Source: Peribacillus butanolivorans (GTDB taxonomy: Bacteria; Bacillota; Bacilli; Bacillales; DSM-1321). From it: a stretch of 64,000 nucleotides of DNA. Below the pieces are notes generated by a model. That model was not told where the DNA came from and ran no database searches. It saw only the letters and a list, made by a program, of their open reading frames with translations. Both the position numbers and the translations under genes were made by a program. This document shows positions 44,883 through 52,733 of this stretch, in pieces. Where the stretch lies: the NCBI RefSeq assembly GCF_001273755.1, contig NZ_LGYA01000001.1, forward strand, positions 666,873 to 730,872, given 5' to 3'. Position 1 is the stretch's first letter, and each line of letters opens with the position of its first letter.

Positions 44883-45050
44883 TTAATCCCCTTTTCTGTT
44901 GGCTATTTCCTTAAGTAATTTATCCAATTTTTCTTCGATCCGTTTAGAACGATTAAAATGCTGGGACAGGTTAATTACTAAAAATATTAAGATTACTGCA
45001 AACAATAGCATAAAAAGTATGGGGAGTAACTGAACGATAGTATCAGCCAT
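44883..45050 (-). CDS. Small single-span membrane protein, DUF4083-like
   Basis: A 55-residue protein starting at ATG 45050 after AAAGGAG. One membrane helix (LLPILFMLLFAVILIFLVI) is followed by a charged, coiled cytoplasmic tail (RSKRIEEKLDKLLKEIANRK). The layout matches DUF4083-type small proteins of Bacillus; function unknown. The earlier in-frame start at 45083 lacks a ribosome site. Confidence 0.7.
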   Translation of the reverse strand: MADTIVQLLPILFMLLFAVILIFLVINLSQHFNRSKRIEEKLDKLLKEIANRKGD

Positions 45051-45190
45051 AGTATTTCTCCTTTTTTCTTCATTATATACCATTATTATCCTTAGTATGA
45101 TGCAGGGATTAAATGATTTTCATAATCAGGATTCTGCTTTTTACTAATTAACGAATGAAAGGGATATGCATAATCGCATATCCCTTTCAT

Positions 45191-45610
45191 TCAGTTCTTA
45201 AATAAAGAGGCGAACTTTTGAAGTCTTGGCAAGTCTGACTCTTGATACATTTGTTCGATTTTTAAAGTCACCAATAACTGGCTCTTTGCAAATAGCATGT
45301 CCCGAAAATGATCGACAGCTCCGCAAAAATGACTGTAATTGGTTTCTCCTGTCCCGAAGACGCCTGTCTTTAGATGAGAAATCGGTAATTGCTCTAGTTC
45401 CGCATAAAAGGCAGCTGTTTTGGCAGGAAGCTCTCCATTACCCCATGTATAGGTACCGATGATCAATGCATCGTATTCTGGCAATATACCGGTATCAAAT
45501 TCGCTAGTTCGAAAAAGTTCTGCTTCTGGCAAAAGGGAAGCAAGGGCTTCAGCTAGTGCTTTTGTATTGCCGCCGGCCGAATGATAGACAATTGCAATTT
45601 TATAGCTCAT
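45191..45610 (-). CDS. Flavodoxin of the ribonucleotide reductase operon
   Basis: A 139-residue flavodoxin: the FMN phosphate loop HSAGGNTKALAEAL and the GTYTWGNGELP loop are those of ordinary flavodoxins (YkuN/YkuP-like), not of NrdI. It starts at ATG 45610 and overlaps the nrdF end by 11 bases, so it is the third gene of the operon. It may reduce or help assemble the metal-tyrosyl cofactor of the small subunit, as NrdI does in class Ib systems; this is inference. Confidence 0.85.
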   Translation of the reverse strand: MSYKIAIVYHSAGGNTKALAEALASLLPEAELFRTSEFDTGILPEYDALIIGTYTWGNGELPAKTAAFYAELEQLPISHLKTGVFGTGETNYSHFCGAVDHFRDMLFAKSQLLVTLKIEQMYQESDLPRLQKFASLFKN

Positions 45611-46652
45611 CGAACCCATTGCTAGCATTTACTTGACTGTATGTTCTTGATTTTTGTTCAAAGAAATCAGTTTTGGTGAGGCCAATAGATTCGTCGTCGA
45701 ATGTTTTAATCCATGGCATCGGGTTCTCACTATACTCTTGATACAAGTTTTCAAGTCCTAGCATACGCAGTCGTTTGTTGGCGATGTATTCGATGTACTC
45801 GTTGAATTCTTCCAAGTCGAGATCTGCTTTGGTTTGGATATCCTCAAGCATATACTCAGACCATTCTTTTTCAAGTTTAACTGCTCTTTCAATCGTTGTA
45901 TAGATGAACTTCGTGTTTTCTTCATTATTTAACTCAGGGTATTCATACATCAAGATTTGTACGAGCATTCCGATGAAATCGAAGTGAACCATTTCATCGC
46001 GATGTATATAGGAAATCATTGTAGCCGAACCAGTCATTAGGTTTTGACGCCCTAAGTTGTAATAGAAGGCGAATGCCAGGTAGAAATAAATACCTTCGAG
46101 GTTCGTGGAATGGATGAGTGCTTCAAATAAGTGTTGAGGACTAGGATCGTCCACAAACGTTTGATAGGCATCCACAATCGGTTGATTCCGCTTTATCACT
46201 TCCGGGTGTTCTTTAATGCGGTCGAAAAGTTGTTTTTGCTTGCCTACCGGAATCAAGGAAGCAAGGATATAGGAATAAGATTCATTATGAATAGATTCCT
46301 GCTGGGCCATGTTGGCCAGGATCGCTTTTGCTGCCGGGTCTTTGATGTAACGAAGGATTTCCACTAAAGTCGGCGTTTGAAGGCTGTCCATTCCTGCAAT
46401 CATCGTAAGGATATCAAGGAAAGCATCCTGGATATCTTCATCTAATTCGCCCCACTGCTTTTTATCCTGAATCATGTTCACGCTCGAAGGCTTCCAAAAG
46501 TTATTGATGAGTTGTGTATACGTATCATAGAATTTTTCATACTGAATATCGTTCCATAGGAGAAAGCCTGAAGCTTCCCCTTTGAATACGCCCGTTGCTT
46601 TAGTTGGATGCGTAGGTTCGAGCATCCGGATTTTTTTGATATGATTGGTCAT
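45600..46652 (-). CDS. nrdF: Class I ribonucleotide reductase small (beta) subunit
   Basis: A 350-residue ferritin-like radical-generating subunit. All six metal ligands are visible: Asp89, Glu119 and His122 (QESIHNE), Glu186 (NLEGIYFY), Glu220 and His223 (HRDEMVHF). Tyr126, three residues after His122, is in the position of the radical tyrosine. Together with the large subunit it makes deoxynucleotides under oxygen. Whether the centre is di-iron (class Ia-like) or di-manganese (class Ib) cannot be told from sequence. Confidence 0.92.
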   Translation of the reverse strand: MTNHIKKIRMLEPTHPTKATGVFKGEASGFLLWNDIQYEKFYDTYTQLINNFWKPSSVNMIQDKKQWGELDEDIQDAFLDILTMIAGMDSLQTPTLVEILRYIKDPAAKAILANMAQQESIHNESYSYILASLIPVGKQKQLFDRIKEHPEVIKRNQPIVDAYQTFVDDPSPQHLFEALIHSTNLEGIYFYLAFAFYYNLGRQNLMTGSATMISYIHRDEMVHFDFIGMLVQILMYEYPELNNEENTKFIYTTIERAVKLEKEWSEYMLEDIQTKADLDLEEFNEYIEYIANKRLRMLGLENLYQEYSENPMPWIKTFDDESIGLTKTDFFEQKSRTYSQVNASNGFDEL

Positions 46653-46691
46653 TCGTAAAACTCCTTTAAAAATAGATTACTGATTTGATCG

Positions 46692-48989
46692 TTAACTTGA
46701 GCAACTTTCGCAGGCATTATCATATTCAGATGAAGTGGAACGAACATAATATGTTGATTTCAATCCACTTTCCCATGCTGTTAAATGGATATCCAATAGA
46801 ACTTTAGCCTTGATTGTGTTGTGGACATACAGGTTAAAGCTGATAGCTTGGTCAATATGACGCTGACGGGCTGCATTTTGTCTGATGCTTTCCAGTTGGT
46901 CCAAGTTAAATCGTGTTTTTTTATAATATTCATACGTATTAGGCGTCAATCCGGGTGCTGTCACTTTGAATTTGAAGTTTTTCTTTTCTTCATAAAATTC
47001 AATTTCATATAAGGGATCGATTCCATCAGTGGAGTTACCGATTTTAGCCGTTGATGAATTAGGTGCAATGGCCATTAAATATCCATTTCGGGTACCGTGT
47101 AGCTGCACATTTTCTTTTAAATCCATCCATTTTTCATCGGTATAGTCACGAAGTTCGAAATATTGGCCTGTATGCCAATCAGATCCTTCAAAATATGGAT
47201 ACGTTCCTTTTTCCTTAGCCAATTCATTGGACGCTTTGATTGTTAAGTAAGCAATTTTTTCGTATAAAGTATCAGCATATTGAACGGCCTCATCTGATTC
47301 CCAATATATATTCTGGGTGGCAAGTAAATGATGCCATCCAAATGTTCCTAAGCCAATTGCCCTGTAACGCTTGTTTGAGATGGATGCTTGCTTGACCGGG
47401 AGATTGTTCACATCAATGACGTTATCGAGCATGCGGATCTGAATCGGAATCAATCTTTCTAATACATCGCTACGTACCGCGCGAGGCAGGTTAATGGAAG
47501 AAAGGTTACATACAACGAAATCGCCGCTTTTACGAACTACAACTACATCGCCATCTTCAGTTTCGTATTCATCCGTGATCGTTGAAGGGCTTAAGTTTTG
47601 AGCAATCTCTGTGCAAAGGTTGGAACAATAAATCATTCCTTTATGTTTATTAGGATTCTTACGGTTCACTTCATCACGGTAGAACATATACGGTACGCCT
47701 TCTTCTAGCTGAGAAATCATAATGCTTTTCATAATGTCCATCGCGTTGATTTTTTCAAAGCTATAGCTAGGAAGTGTGCCATTTTCCGCAGCCTCCACAG
47801 CTTGAGCGTAATGATTTCTGAAGCTTCCTTCGCCTTTTTTCTCGTCATAAAAATCTTCGAGTGAGAATCCAAGGGTTTGCTTTACGGTATGTGGGTCGAA
47901 AAGATACCATTCTTTCCGATCGCGTACGGCTTCCATGAACAGATCAGGAATACATACACCTGTAAAAATATCATGAGCTTTCAACCGGTCATCACCGTTT
48001 TGTGTCTTTAAGTCAAGGAAACTCATGATATCTTTATGCCAGGCATCCAAATAAATCGCGATTGCTCCTTTACGCTGGCCCAATTGATCGACGCTGACAG
48101 CAGTCTGGTTAAACAAACGGATCCAAGGGGTTGTGCCTGAACTGTTTCCAGAAAAACCACGGATATCAGAACCAAGTGAGCGGATTTTACCGACATAAAG
48201 TCCTACACCACCGCCGAATTTAGATACTTTAGCGGCATCGTAGTTGGATAGATAAATGCCATCAATAGAATCTTCAATCGCGTCAATAAAGCATGAACTT
48301 AACTGACCGTGAGTTTTTCCTGCGTTTGATAGGGTAGGTGTCGCGACGGTCATATACAGATTGGACATCGCCCAGTATGCCTCTTTGACAAGTTGCAGGC
48401 GGTGTTCTGTTTTTTCCATTCTCATAATTTCCATAGCGATGATCATGAAACGCTCCTGAGGCAGTTCGTAGACCTTGTCTTTTTTCGGACGGGCTAGGTA
48501 GCGGTCGTTTAATAAGTAGATGCCGATATAAGAAAATAGTTTATCTTTTTCCGGATCGATCACTAAGCCTAATTCTTCAATTTCTTCTTTGGAGTAAGAG
48601 TCGAGTAGTTCGGGTTTATAAATCGGGTAGCGTTCCCCCTCTTGCTGTTGAGAGAGTCCTGCGATTAATTCATAGAACGGTCCGTAGCTCACGTTCTCAT
48701 AACCGCGATTCGCTTGTGCATCCCTGTACATCGTATTCAAAAGTTCTGCCGCAGCAACAAACGTCCAATCTGGAGCATCTATGTCTACACTTTCGAGAGC
48801 AAGCTGGATCAGTTTTTTTGAAGTTTGTTCTTCTGTTGAGTCACTTTTACGATCTAGCCATTTTGTAAAACGCTTTTTGAACTTTTCCATATCTAGCCGG
48901 CCTTCGAATTCCTTGGATAACATCTCAAGCTGGATAGAACTTGTTTCTGTGTCATTTTTCACTATAGTAGAGTTATATGTTTGAGTCAT
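46692..48989 (-). CDS. nrdE: Class I ribonucleotide reductase large (alpha) subunit
   Basis: A 765-residue alpha subunit. SSCFIDAIEDSIDG carries the first redox cysteine, SNLCTEIAQNLSPS the N-x-C-x-E catalytic set with the thiyl cysteine, and the C-terminal CESCSS the reducible pair. It is longer than the B. subtilis NrdE (about 700) and has an extended N terminus without a clear ATP cone, so it belongs to a NrdA-like branch; the symbol is provisional. AAGGAGG precedes the ATG. Expression is predicted to respond to cobalamin and NrdR. Confidence 0.92.
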   Translation of the reverse strand: MTQTYNSTIVKNDTETSSIQLEMLSKEFEGRLDMEKFKKRFTKWLDRKSDSTEEQTSKKLIQLALESVDIDAPDWTFVAAAELLNTMYRDAQANRGYENVSYGPFYELIAGLSQQQEGERYPIYKPELLDSYSKEEIEELGLVIDPEKDKLFSYIGIYLLNDRYLARPKKDKVYELPQERFMIIAMEIMRMEKTEHRLQLVKEAYWAMSNLYMTVATPTLSNAGKTHGQLSSCFIDAIEDSIDGIYLSNYDAAKVSKFGGGVGLYVGKIRSLGSDIRGFSGNSSGTTPWIRLFNQTAVSVDQLGQRKGAIAIYLDAWHKDIMSFLDLKTQNGDDRLKAHDIFTGVCIPDLFMEAVRDRKEWYLFDPHTVKQTLGFSLEDFYDEKKGEGSFRNHYAQAVEAAENGTLPSYSFEKINAMDIMKSIMISQLEEGVPYMFYRDEVNRKNPNKHKGMIYCSNLCTEIAQNLSPSTITDEYETEDGDVVVVRKSGDFVVCNLSSINLPRAVRSDVLERLIPIQIRMLDNVIDVNNLPVKQASISNKRYRAIGLGTFGWHHLLATQNIYWESDEAVQYADTLYEKIAYLTIKASNELAKEKGTYPYFEGSDWHTGQYFELRDYTDEKWMDLKENVQLHGTRNGYLMAIAPNSSTAKIGNSTDGIDPLYEIEFYEEKKNFKFKVTAPGLTPNTYEYYKKTRFNLDQLESIRQNAARQRHIDQAISFNLYVHNTIKAKVLLDIHLTAWESGLKSTYYVRSTSSEYDNACESCSS

Positions 48990-49016
48990 GAATAATCCTC
49001 CTTGTAAACTTCCGTT

Positions 49017-49050
49017 AAATAAAAAAATCCGCCCAATAAATTGAGCGGAT
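49017..49050 (-). terminator. Terminator in the nrd leader (riboswitch expression platform)
   Basis: On the minus strand ATCCGC and GCGGAT enclose TCAA/TTGG pairs and a 4-base loop, followed by a run of T, 28 bases before the nrdE start. A second long hairpin (AAACGATAG with CTATCGTTT, 49052-49101) lies between it and the aptamer. This arrangement allows transcription to stop when the riboswitch binds cobalamin. Confidence 0.75.
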
Positions 49051-49137
49051 CAAACGATAGAATAAAAGAGCCATGAAAAAATAGCCGTTATACTATCGTT
49101 TCATCATCTCAATCCCCGAAGAATAAGAAACGTGAAA

Positions 49138-49298
49138 AATCCAGGCAGGTCTCCTGACTCATGATCATCCTACTTTGAGTTCTTCCCGTATAAAGAGCTA
49201 TACAGTGGTTTTCTCATTTCGTCACATTTACAGTTGCGGGGACAGTTCCGGGTTTACACCGGATTCCCTTTTCAGCCATCACTGGCACCTTGGATTAC
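49138..49298 (-). promoter_or_regulatory. Cobalamin riboswitch
   Basis: Read on the minus strand, the leader contains the conserved cobalamin aptamer blocks in order: GGTGCCAGTGATGGCTGAAA, GGGAATCCGGTGTAAACCCG, the CTGTCCCCGCAACTGT block, and at the 3' side GAGTCAGGAGACCTGCC, which closes the outer stem and includes the B12 box. It lies directly upstream of the class I reductase operon. B12-repressed class I reductase genes are known where a B12-dependent class II enzyme also exists, for example in Streptomyces. Confidence 0.95.
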
Positions 49299-49304
49299 AA
49301 ATAA

Positions 49305-49350
49305 TTCTATATATAGTTATGTGTGTGGTTTTTAATATCAATATCTAGTA
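49305..49350 (-). promoter_or_regulatory. Tandem NrdR boxes over the nrd promoter region
   Basis: Box 1 has the core CTATATATAG (49307-49316) and box 2 the core CTAGATATTG on the minus strand (49348-49339). Against the NrdR consensus core CWATATATWG they match 10 and 9 of 10. Their centres are 32 bp apart, the three-turn spacing known for NrdR pairs. A possible promoter (TTGATA near box 2, AACTAT near box 1) lies within them, so NrdR binding would block transcription. Confidence 0.75.
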
Positions 49351-49455
49351 TTTCTGCTTATATTATCGTAATCCATATGAGACGATAATTCAACTAATAT
49401 ATTTGATAAAAACCAATCCTTATCTATTGACAAAGTGAGGGGAGAGGGAAAAAGA

Positions 49456-49521
49456 GTGAAAGAATTAATAGAAAAATGGGAAATTCAAACGCTGAATGTA
49501 AGAGATTTTATGTTAAAATAA
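49456..49521 (+). CDS. Possible 21-residue leader peptide ORF
   Basis: A GTG at 49456 follows a GAGGGGAGAGGG ribosome site and opens MKELIEKWEIQTLNVRDFML plus one residue. It lies in the 300-base gap between the nrd leader and ppaC. Its length and composition give no function and it may be chance. Nothing else coding is seen in the gap. Confidence 0.25.
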   Translation: MKELIEKWEIQTLNVRDFMLK

Positions 49522-49600
49522 AGTGTATAGTAAAGGTGGCTCTCCCTTATTGTAATGATGGGGTTCCCAGAAAAATATTTATTAAAAAGGAGAAATAATC

Positions 49601-50530
49601 TTGGAAAAAGTATTAGTTTTTGGACATAAAAACCCAGATACAGACACAATTTGTTCAGCTATCGCTTATGCGGATCTGAAAAAACAACTAGGTATCAATG
49701 CTGAACCTGTTCGTCTTGGTGAAGTGAATGGTGAAACTCAATATGCATTAGACCAATTCAAATTCGAAGCTCCTCGTCTTGTAGAAAAAGTGGCAGGGGA
49801 AGCGGATGGTGTAATTTTAGTCGATCACAACGAACGCCAGCAAAGTGCTGAAGACATTGACCAAGTCCGTGTTTTAGAAGTTATCGACCACCACCGTATC
49901 GCTAACTTTGAAACAAGCGATCCTTTATATTACCGCGCAGAACCAGTTGGCTGCACGGCAACTATTTTAAATAAAATCTATAAAGAAAACGGTATTGAAG
50001 TGCCTAAAGCAATCGCAGGTCTAATGCTATCTGCCATCATTTCCGATTCTTTATTGTTCAAATCTCCAACCTGCACAGAGCAAGATGTTGCAGCAGCAAT
50101 GGAATTAGCGGAGATTGCCGGAGTAAATGCTGAAACATATGGCTTAGAAATGTTAAAAGCAGGCGCTGACCTGAGCGACAAAACAATTGCCCAGCTAATT
50201 ACTCTTGATGCAAAAGAATTCTCTATGGGAACTGCGAAAGTGGAGATTGCTCAAGTCAATGCTGTGGATCCGAACGAAGTTCTTGCAAAACAAGCTGAAT
50301 TAGAAGCAGCTATTAAAGCTGTTATTGCTACGAAAGAATTAGATTTATTCTTATTCGTTGTAACGGATATTTTAACAAATGATTCTGTTGCCTTGGCTCT
50401 TGGGAAATCAACGGAAGCAGTTGAAAAAGCTTATAACGTTACATTGAGCAACAACATTGCCGTCTTAGAGGGCGTTGTATCACGTAAAAAACAAATCGTG
50501 CCGGTTTTAACGGACATATTCAGTAAATAA
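49601..50530 (+). CDS. ppaC: Manganese-dependent inorganic pyrophosphatase (family II)
   Basis: A 309-residue DHH-family enzyme that hydrolyses pyrophosphate and so drives biosynthetic reactions. The metal-binding motifs are [10 protein letters not shown] near the N terminus, VDHNE and the DHH triad in VIDHHRI; the C-terminal DHHA2 domain ends with the substrate motif SRKKQIVP. It starts with TTG at 49601 after AAAAGGAG. Normal length for PpaC. Confidence 0.96.
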   Translation: MEKVLVFGHKNPDTDTICSAIAYADLKKQLGINAEPVRLGEVNGETQYALDQFKFEAPRLVEKVAGEADGVILVDHNERQQSAEDIDQVRVLEVIDHHRIANFETSDPLYYRAEPVGCTATILNKIYKENGIEVPKAIAGLMLSAIISDSLLFKSPTCTEQDVAAAMELAEIAGVNAETYGLEMLKAGADLSDKTIAQLITLDAKEFSMGTAKVEIAQVNAVDPNEVLAKQAELEAAIKAVIATKELDLFLFVVTDILTNDSVALALGKSTEAVEKAYNVTLSNNIAVLEGVVSRKKQIVPVLTDIFSK

Positions 50531-50537
50531 AGATGTG

Positions 50538-50573
50538 AAAAGGGTGCTCTGAATACTTCGAGCACCCTTTTTA
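50538..50573 (+). terminator. Terminator after ppaC
   Basis: AAAAGGGTGCTC pairs with GAGCACCCTTTT (12 bp) and a T run follows. Confidence 0.9.
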
Positions 50574-50613
50574 TGTAATATTGTGAGGGTCAACAAATTT
50601 CAATCATGTCTAT

Positions 50614-50659
50614 AAAAAAGACTCAAACAAGCCATTTAAATGACGTTTGAGTCTTTTTT
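50614..50659. terminator. Terminator of the small minus-strand gene
   Basis: AAAAAAGACTCAAAC pairs with GTTTGAGTCTTTTTT (15 bp, with a further AT-rich inner stem). It begins at the stop codon of the gene at 50660 and can work on both strands. Confidence 0.88.
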
Positions 50660-50806
50660 TTAATTCAAAGCTTCCTTCTCTTTTTCATAGGCGATAACAA
50701 TTAGTTCTTTATTTGCGTCCTGGCCTAGCTTGCTTTCAAAGCTTTTTAGTTCATTCAGTAAATCTTGTGACAGGTTTGCTGCCGTATAATCCTGCTCGGA
50801 TATCAT
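50660..50806 (-). CDS. Small hypothetical protein, 48 residues
   Basis: ATG at 50806 follows GGAAGGAG and opens a 48-residue, helix-rich charged protein (MISEQDYTAANLSQDLLNEL, ending IAYEKEKEALN). A strong terminator directly abuts the stop. Small size, good ribosome site and own terminator support a real gene. I do not recognise the family. Confidence 0.6.
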   Translation of the reverse strand: MISEQDYTAANLSQDLLNELKSFESKLGQDANKELIVIAYEKEKEALN

Positions 50807-50888
50807 ACTTTTTGCTCCTTCCATCTAGATATATTTCATGTTATCTATTTTGTCGGTTTAAAAAGTTTCTATTCAGCAAAATTTAAAC

Positions 50889-52346
50889 TTAAGATATTTT
50901 ACTATCATAAGTGGCGAGCTTTTCAAGCAATTGGGAACTTTCATGATCGAGACCAAGCACCTGAACAGATTTACCATGTAGCCGATATTTAAGGACAACC
51001 TTATCAACTGCGCCGACTGCAGAAGCATCCCATATTTTTGAATGGGAAAAATCAATGGTGATGGAATCAGCCTTTTCATTTACATCGAACTTGGAAACAA
51101 AGTCCTGAACAGAGGCGAAAAATAATTGTCCGGTTATACGATAAATAATTTTCTTAGCCTGAATGTCCTCTGTTTTTTCAACCGACACTTTAGAAATTTT
51201 AGCCGAGAAGAAAATCATGCTCAAGAGAACGCCGGCAAATACGCCTTTTGATAAATCATGCGTATAAAGAACAATGATGACAGTTACAATCATTACAGCT
51301 GCATCCGTCTTAGGAGCTAGTCCGAGCCTCTTCAAGGAAGACCAGTCGAATGTTCCTATTGAAACCATAATCATGACTGCAACAAGGGCTGCCATTGGAA
51401 TTTTAATAAGGACGTCATTCAGTATCATGATTAAAACCATCAAAAAAGCCCCGGCAACAAATGTTGAAAGCCGACCTCTGCCGCCAGACTTAATGTTAAT
51501 TCCAGATTGACCAATCATTGCGCATCCTGCCATACCGCCGAAACACCCGGCGATAATATTCGCAATGCCCTGACCTTTGGCTTCCCTATTTTTGTTGCTA
51601 TCTGTATCGGTCATCTCATCGACAATTTGAGCCGTCAATAATGATTCAAGCAACCCGACAAATGCAAGTGCTATGGAATAAGGAAAAATGATAGCCAATG
51701 TTTCAAATGTAAAAGGAATATCTGGAAGCATGAACATTGGAAGAGCCTCGGTCAATTGCCCCATATCCCCAACAGTACGCACAGTGGCCCCTGTTGTAAC
51801 TGCTACAATAGTCATGAATATGATAGCGACCAGTGGTGAAGGAATGATTTTGGTGATGCGTGGAAAAAGATAGATGATTGCAAGTGAAACTGCCGTCATG
51901 ACATACATAATCCACGTTTCACCCACGAAATGAGTAAGTTGGGCCGTGAAAATCAAAATGGCTAGAGAATTCACAAAACCAGTCATAACAGGCTTCGGGA
52001 TAAACTTCATTAACTTTCCAATTTTGAAGACCCCTAGTAAAACTTGCAGTATACCAGTTAAAATTGTTGCTGCAAGTAAATAGTTCAAGCCATGATCTTT
52101 TACAAGATCAACCATGACTAGCGCCATTGCCCCAGTAGCGGCTGAAATCATACCTGGTCTTCCGCCGACAAAAGAGATGACGATGGCGATACAGAAAGAG
52201 GCATATAACCCTACCATTGGGTCGACCCCGGCAATAATGGAAAAGGCAATCGCCTCAGGAATCAGTGCCAGTGCCACGACAATACCGGAAAGAACATCTC
52301 CGCGAACGTTGCCGAACCACTCCTGTTTTAATATAGATGTATTCAA
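50889..52346 (-). CDS. SulP-family anion transporter with STAS domain
   Basis: A 485-residue SLC26/SulP transporter with 10-12 membrane segments and a C-terminal STAS domain (about 395-475). The opening [20 protein letters not shown] and the segment [20 protein letters not shown] are characteristic. Bacterial relatives move sulfate or bicarbonate, and the close Bacillus relatives lack a tested substrate. It is followed on the minus strand by the small 48-residue gene. Confidence 0.88.
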   Translation of the reverse strand: MNTSILKQEWFGNVRGDVLSGIVVALALIPEAIAFSIIAGVDPMVGLYASFCIAIVISFVGGRPGMISAATGAMALVMVDLVKDHGLNYLLAATILTGILQVLLGVFKIGKLMKFIPKPVMTGFVNSLAILIFTAQLTHFVGETWIMYVMTAVSLAIIYLFPRITKIIPSPLVAIIFMTIVAVTTGATVRTVGDMGQLTEALPMFMLPDIPFTFETLAIIFPYSIALAFVGLLESLLTAQIVDEMTDTDSNKNREAKGQGIANIIAGCFGGMAGCAMIGQSGINIKSGGRGRLSTFVAGAFLMVLIMILNDVLIKIPMAALVAVMIMVSIGTFDWSSLKRLGLAPKTDAAVMIVTVIIVLYTHDLSKGVFAGVLLSMIFFSAKISKVSVEKTEDIQAKKIIYRITGQLFFASVQDFVSKFDVNEKADSITIDFSHSKIWDASAVGAVDKVVLKYRLHGKSVQVLGLDHESSQLLEKLATYDSKIS

Positions 52347-52484
52347 AGAAACACTCCTTTTTTCATTATATATGTGTTTTAATTTGCTTTTTTAACGCAA
52401 TAAATTATAGCATGGCTTATTCATTCTATCTATGGATAATAGAAACAACTAAATATGGGCTATTCATTGATTAGCTTTTTACTT

Positions 52485-52509
52485 TTGAGACAAAAAGTCT
52501 GGATGTCTC
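52485..52509. promoter_or_regulatory. Inverted repeat between sulP and the PucR-type regulator gene
   Basis: TGAGACA (52485-52491) and TGTCTCA (52503-52509) form a perfect 7-bp inverted repeat with 11 bases between, in the divergent gap of about 390 bases. A dimeric regulator, perhaps the adjacent PucR-type protein, could bind it. Nothing else stands out in the gap. Confidence 0.35.
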
Positions 52510-52733
52510 ACAGAAGGGGAAGAAATACTTTAAGTGAAATGTATCGATAAGGGGTATAGGGGGGATCTAGGGCATTTTTTCGACTTTGGTGAGGTATGAA
52601 TCATTGGGTTTAAATGTTTGAATTTCCAAAGACTTCTGTTTACCTTTTGCGATATGTTACTATTAATATACTGATTTTTCTGTATTTACTGTGGGTTATT
52701 CTTCAACAATGGATAAGAACAGGGGATGCTCCT

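Noticed and set aside
44883..45083. Longer start for the DUF4083-like protein at 45083
   Set aside because: The extra residues are charged and precede the ribosome site that serves ATG 45050.
52614..52733. Hydrophobic N-terminal extension of the PucR-type regulator
   Set aside because: There is no ribosome site before 52614, while ATG 52734 has one; the apparent membrane segment would be unusual for this regulator type.
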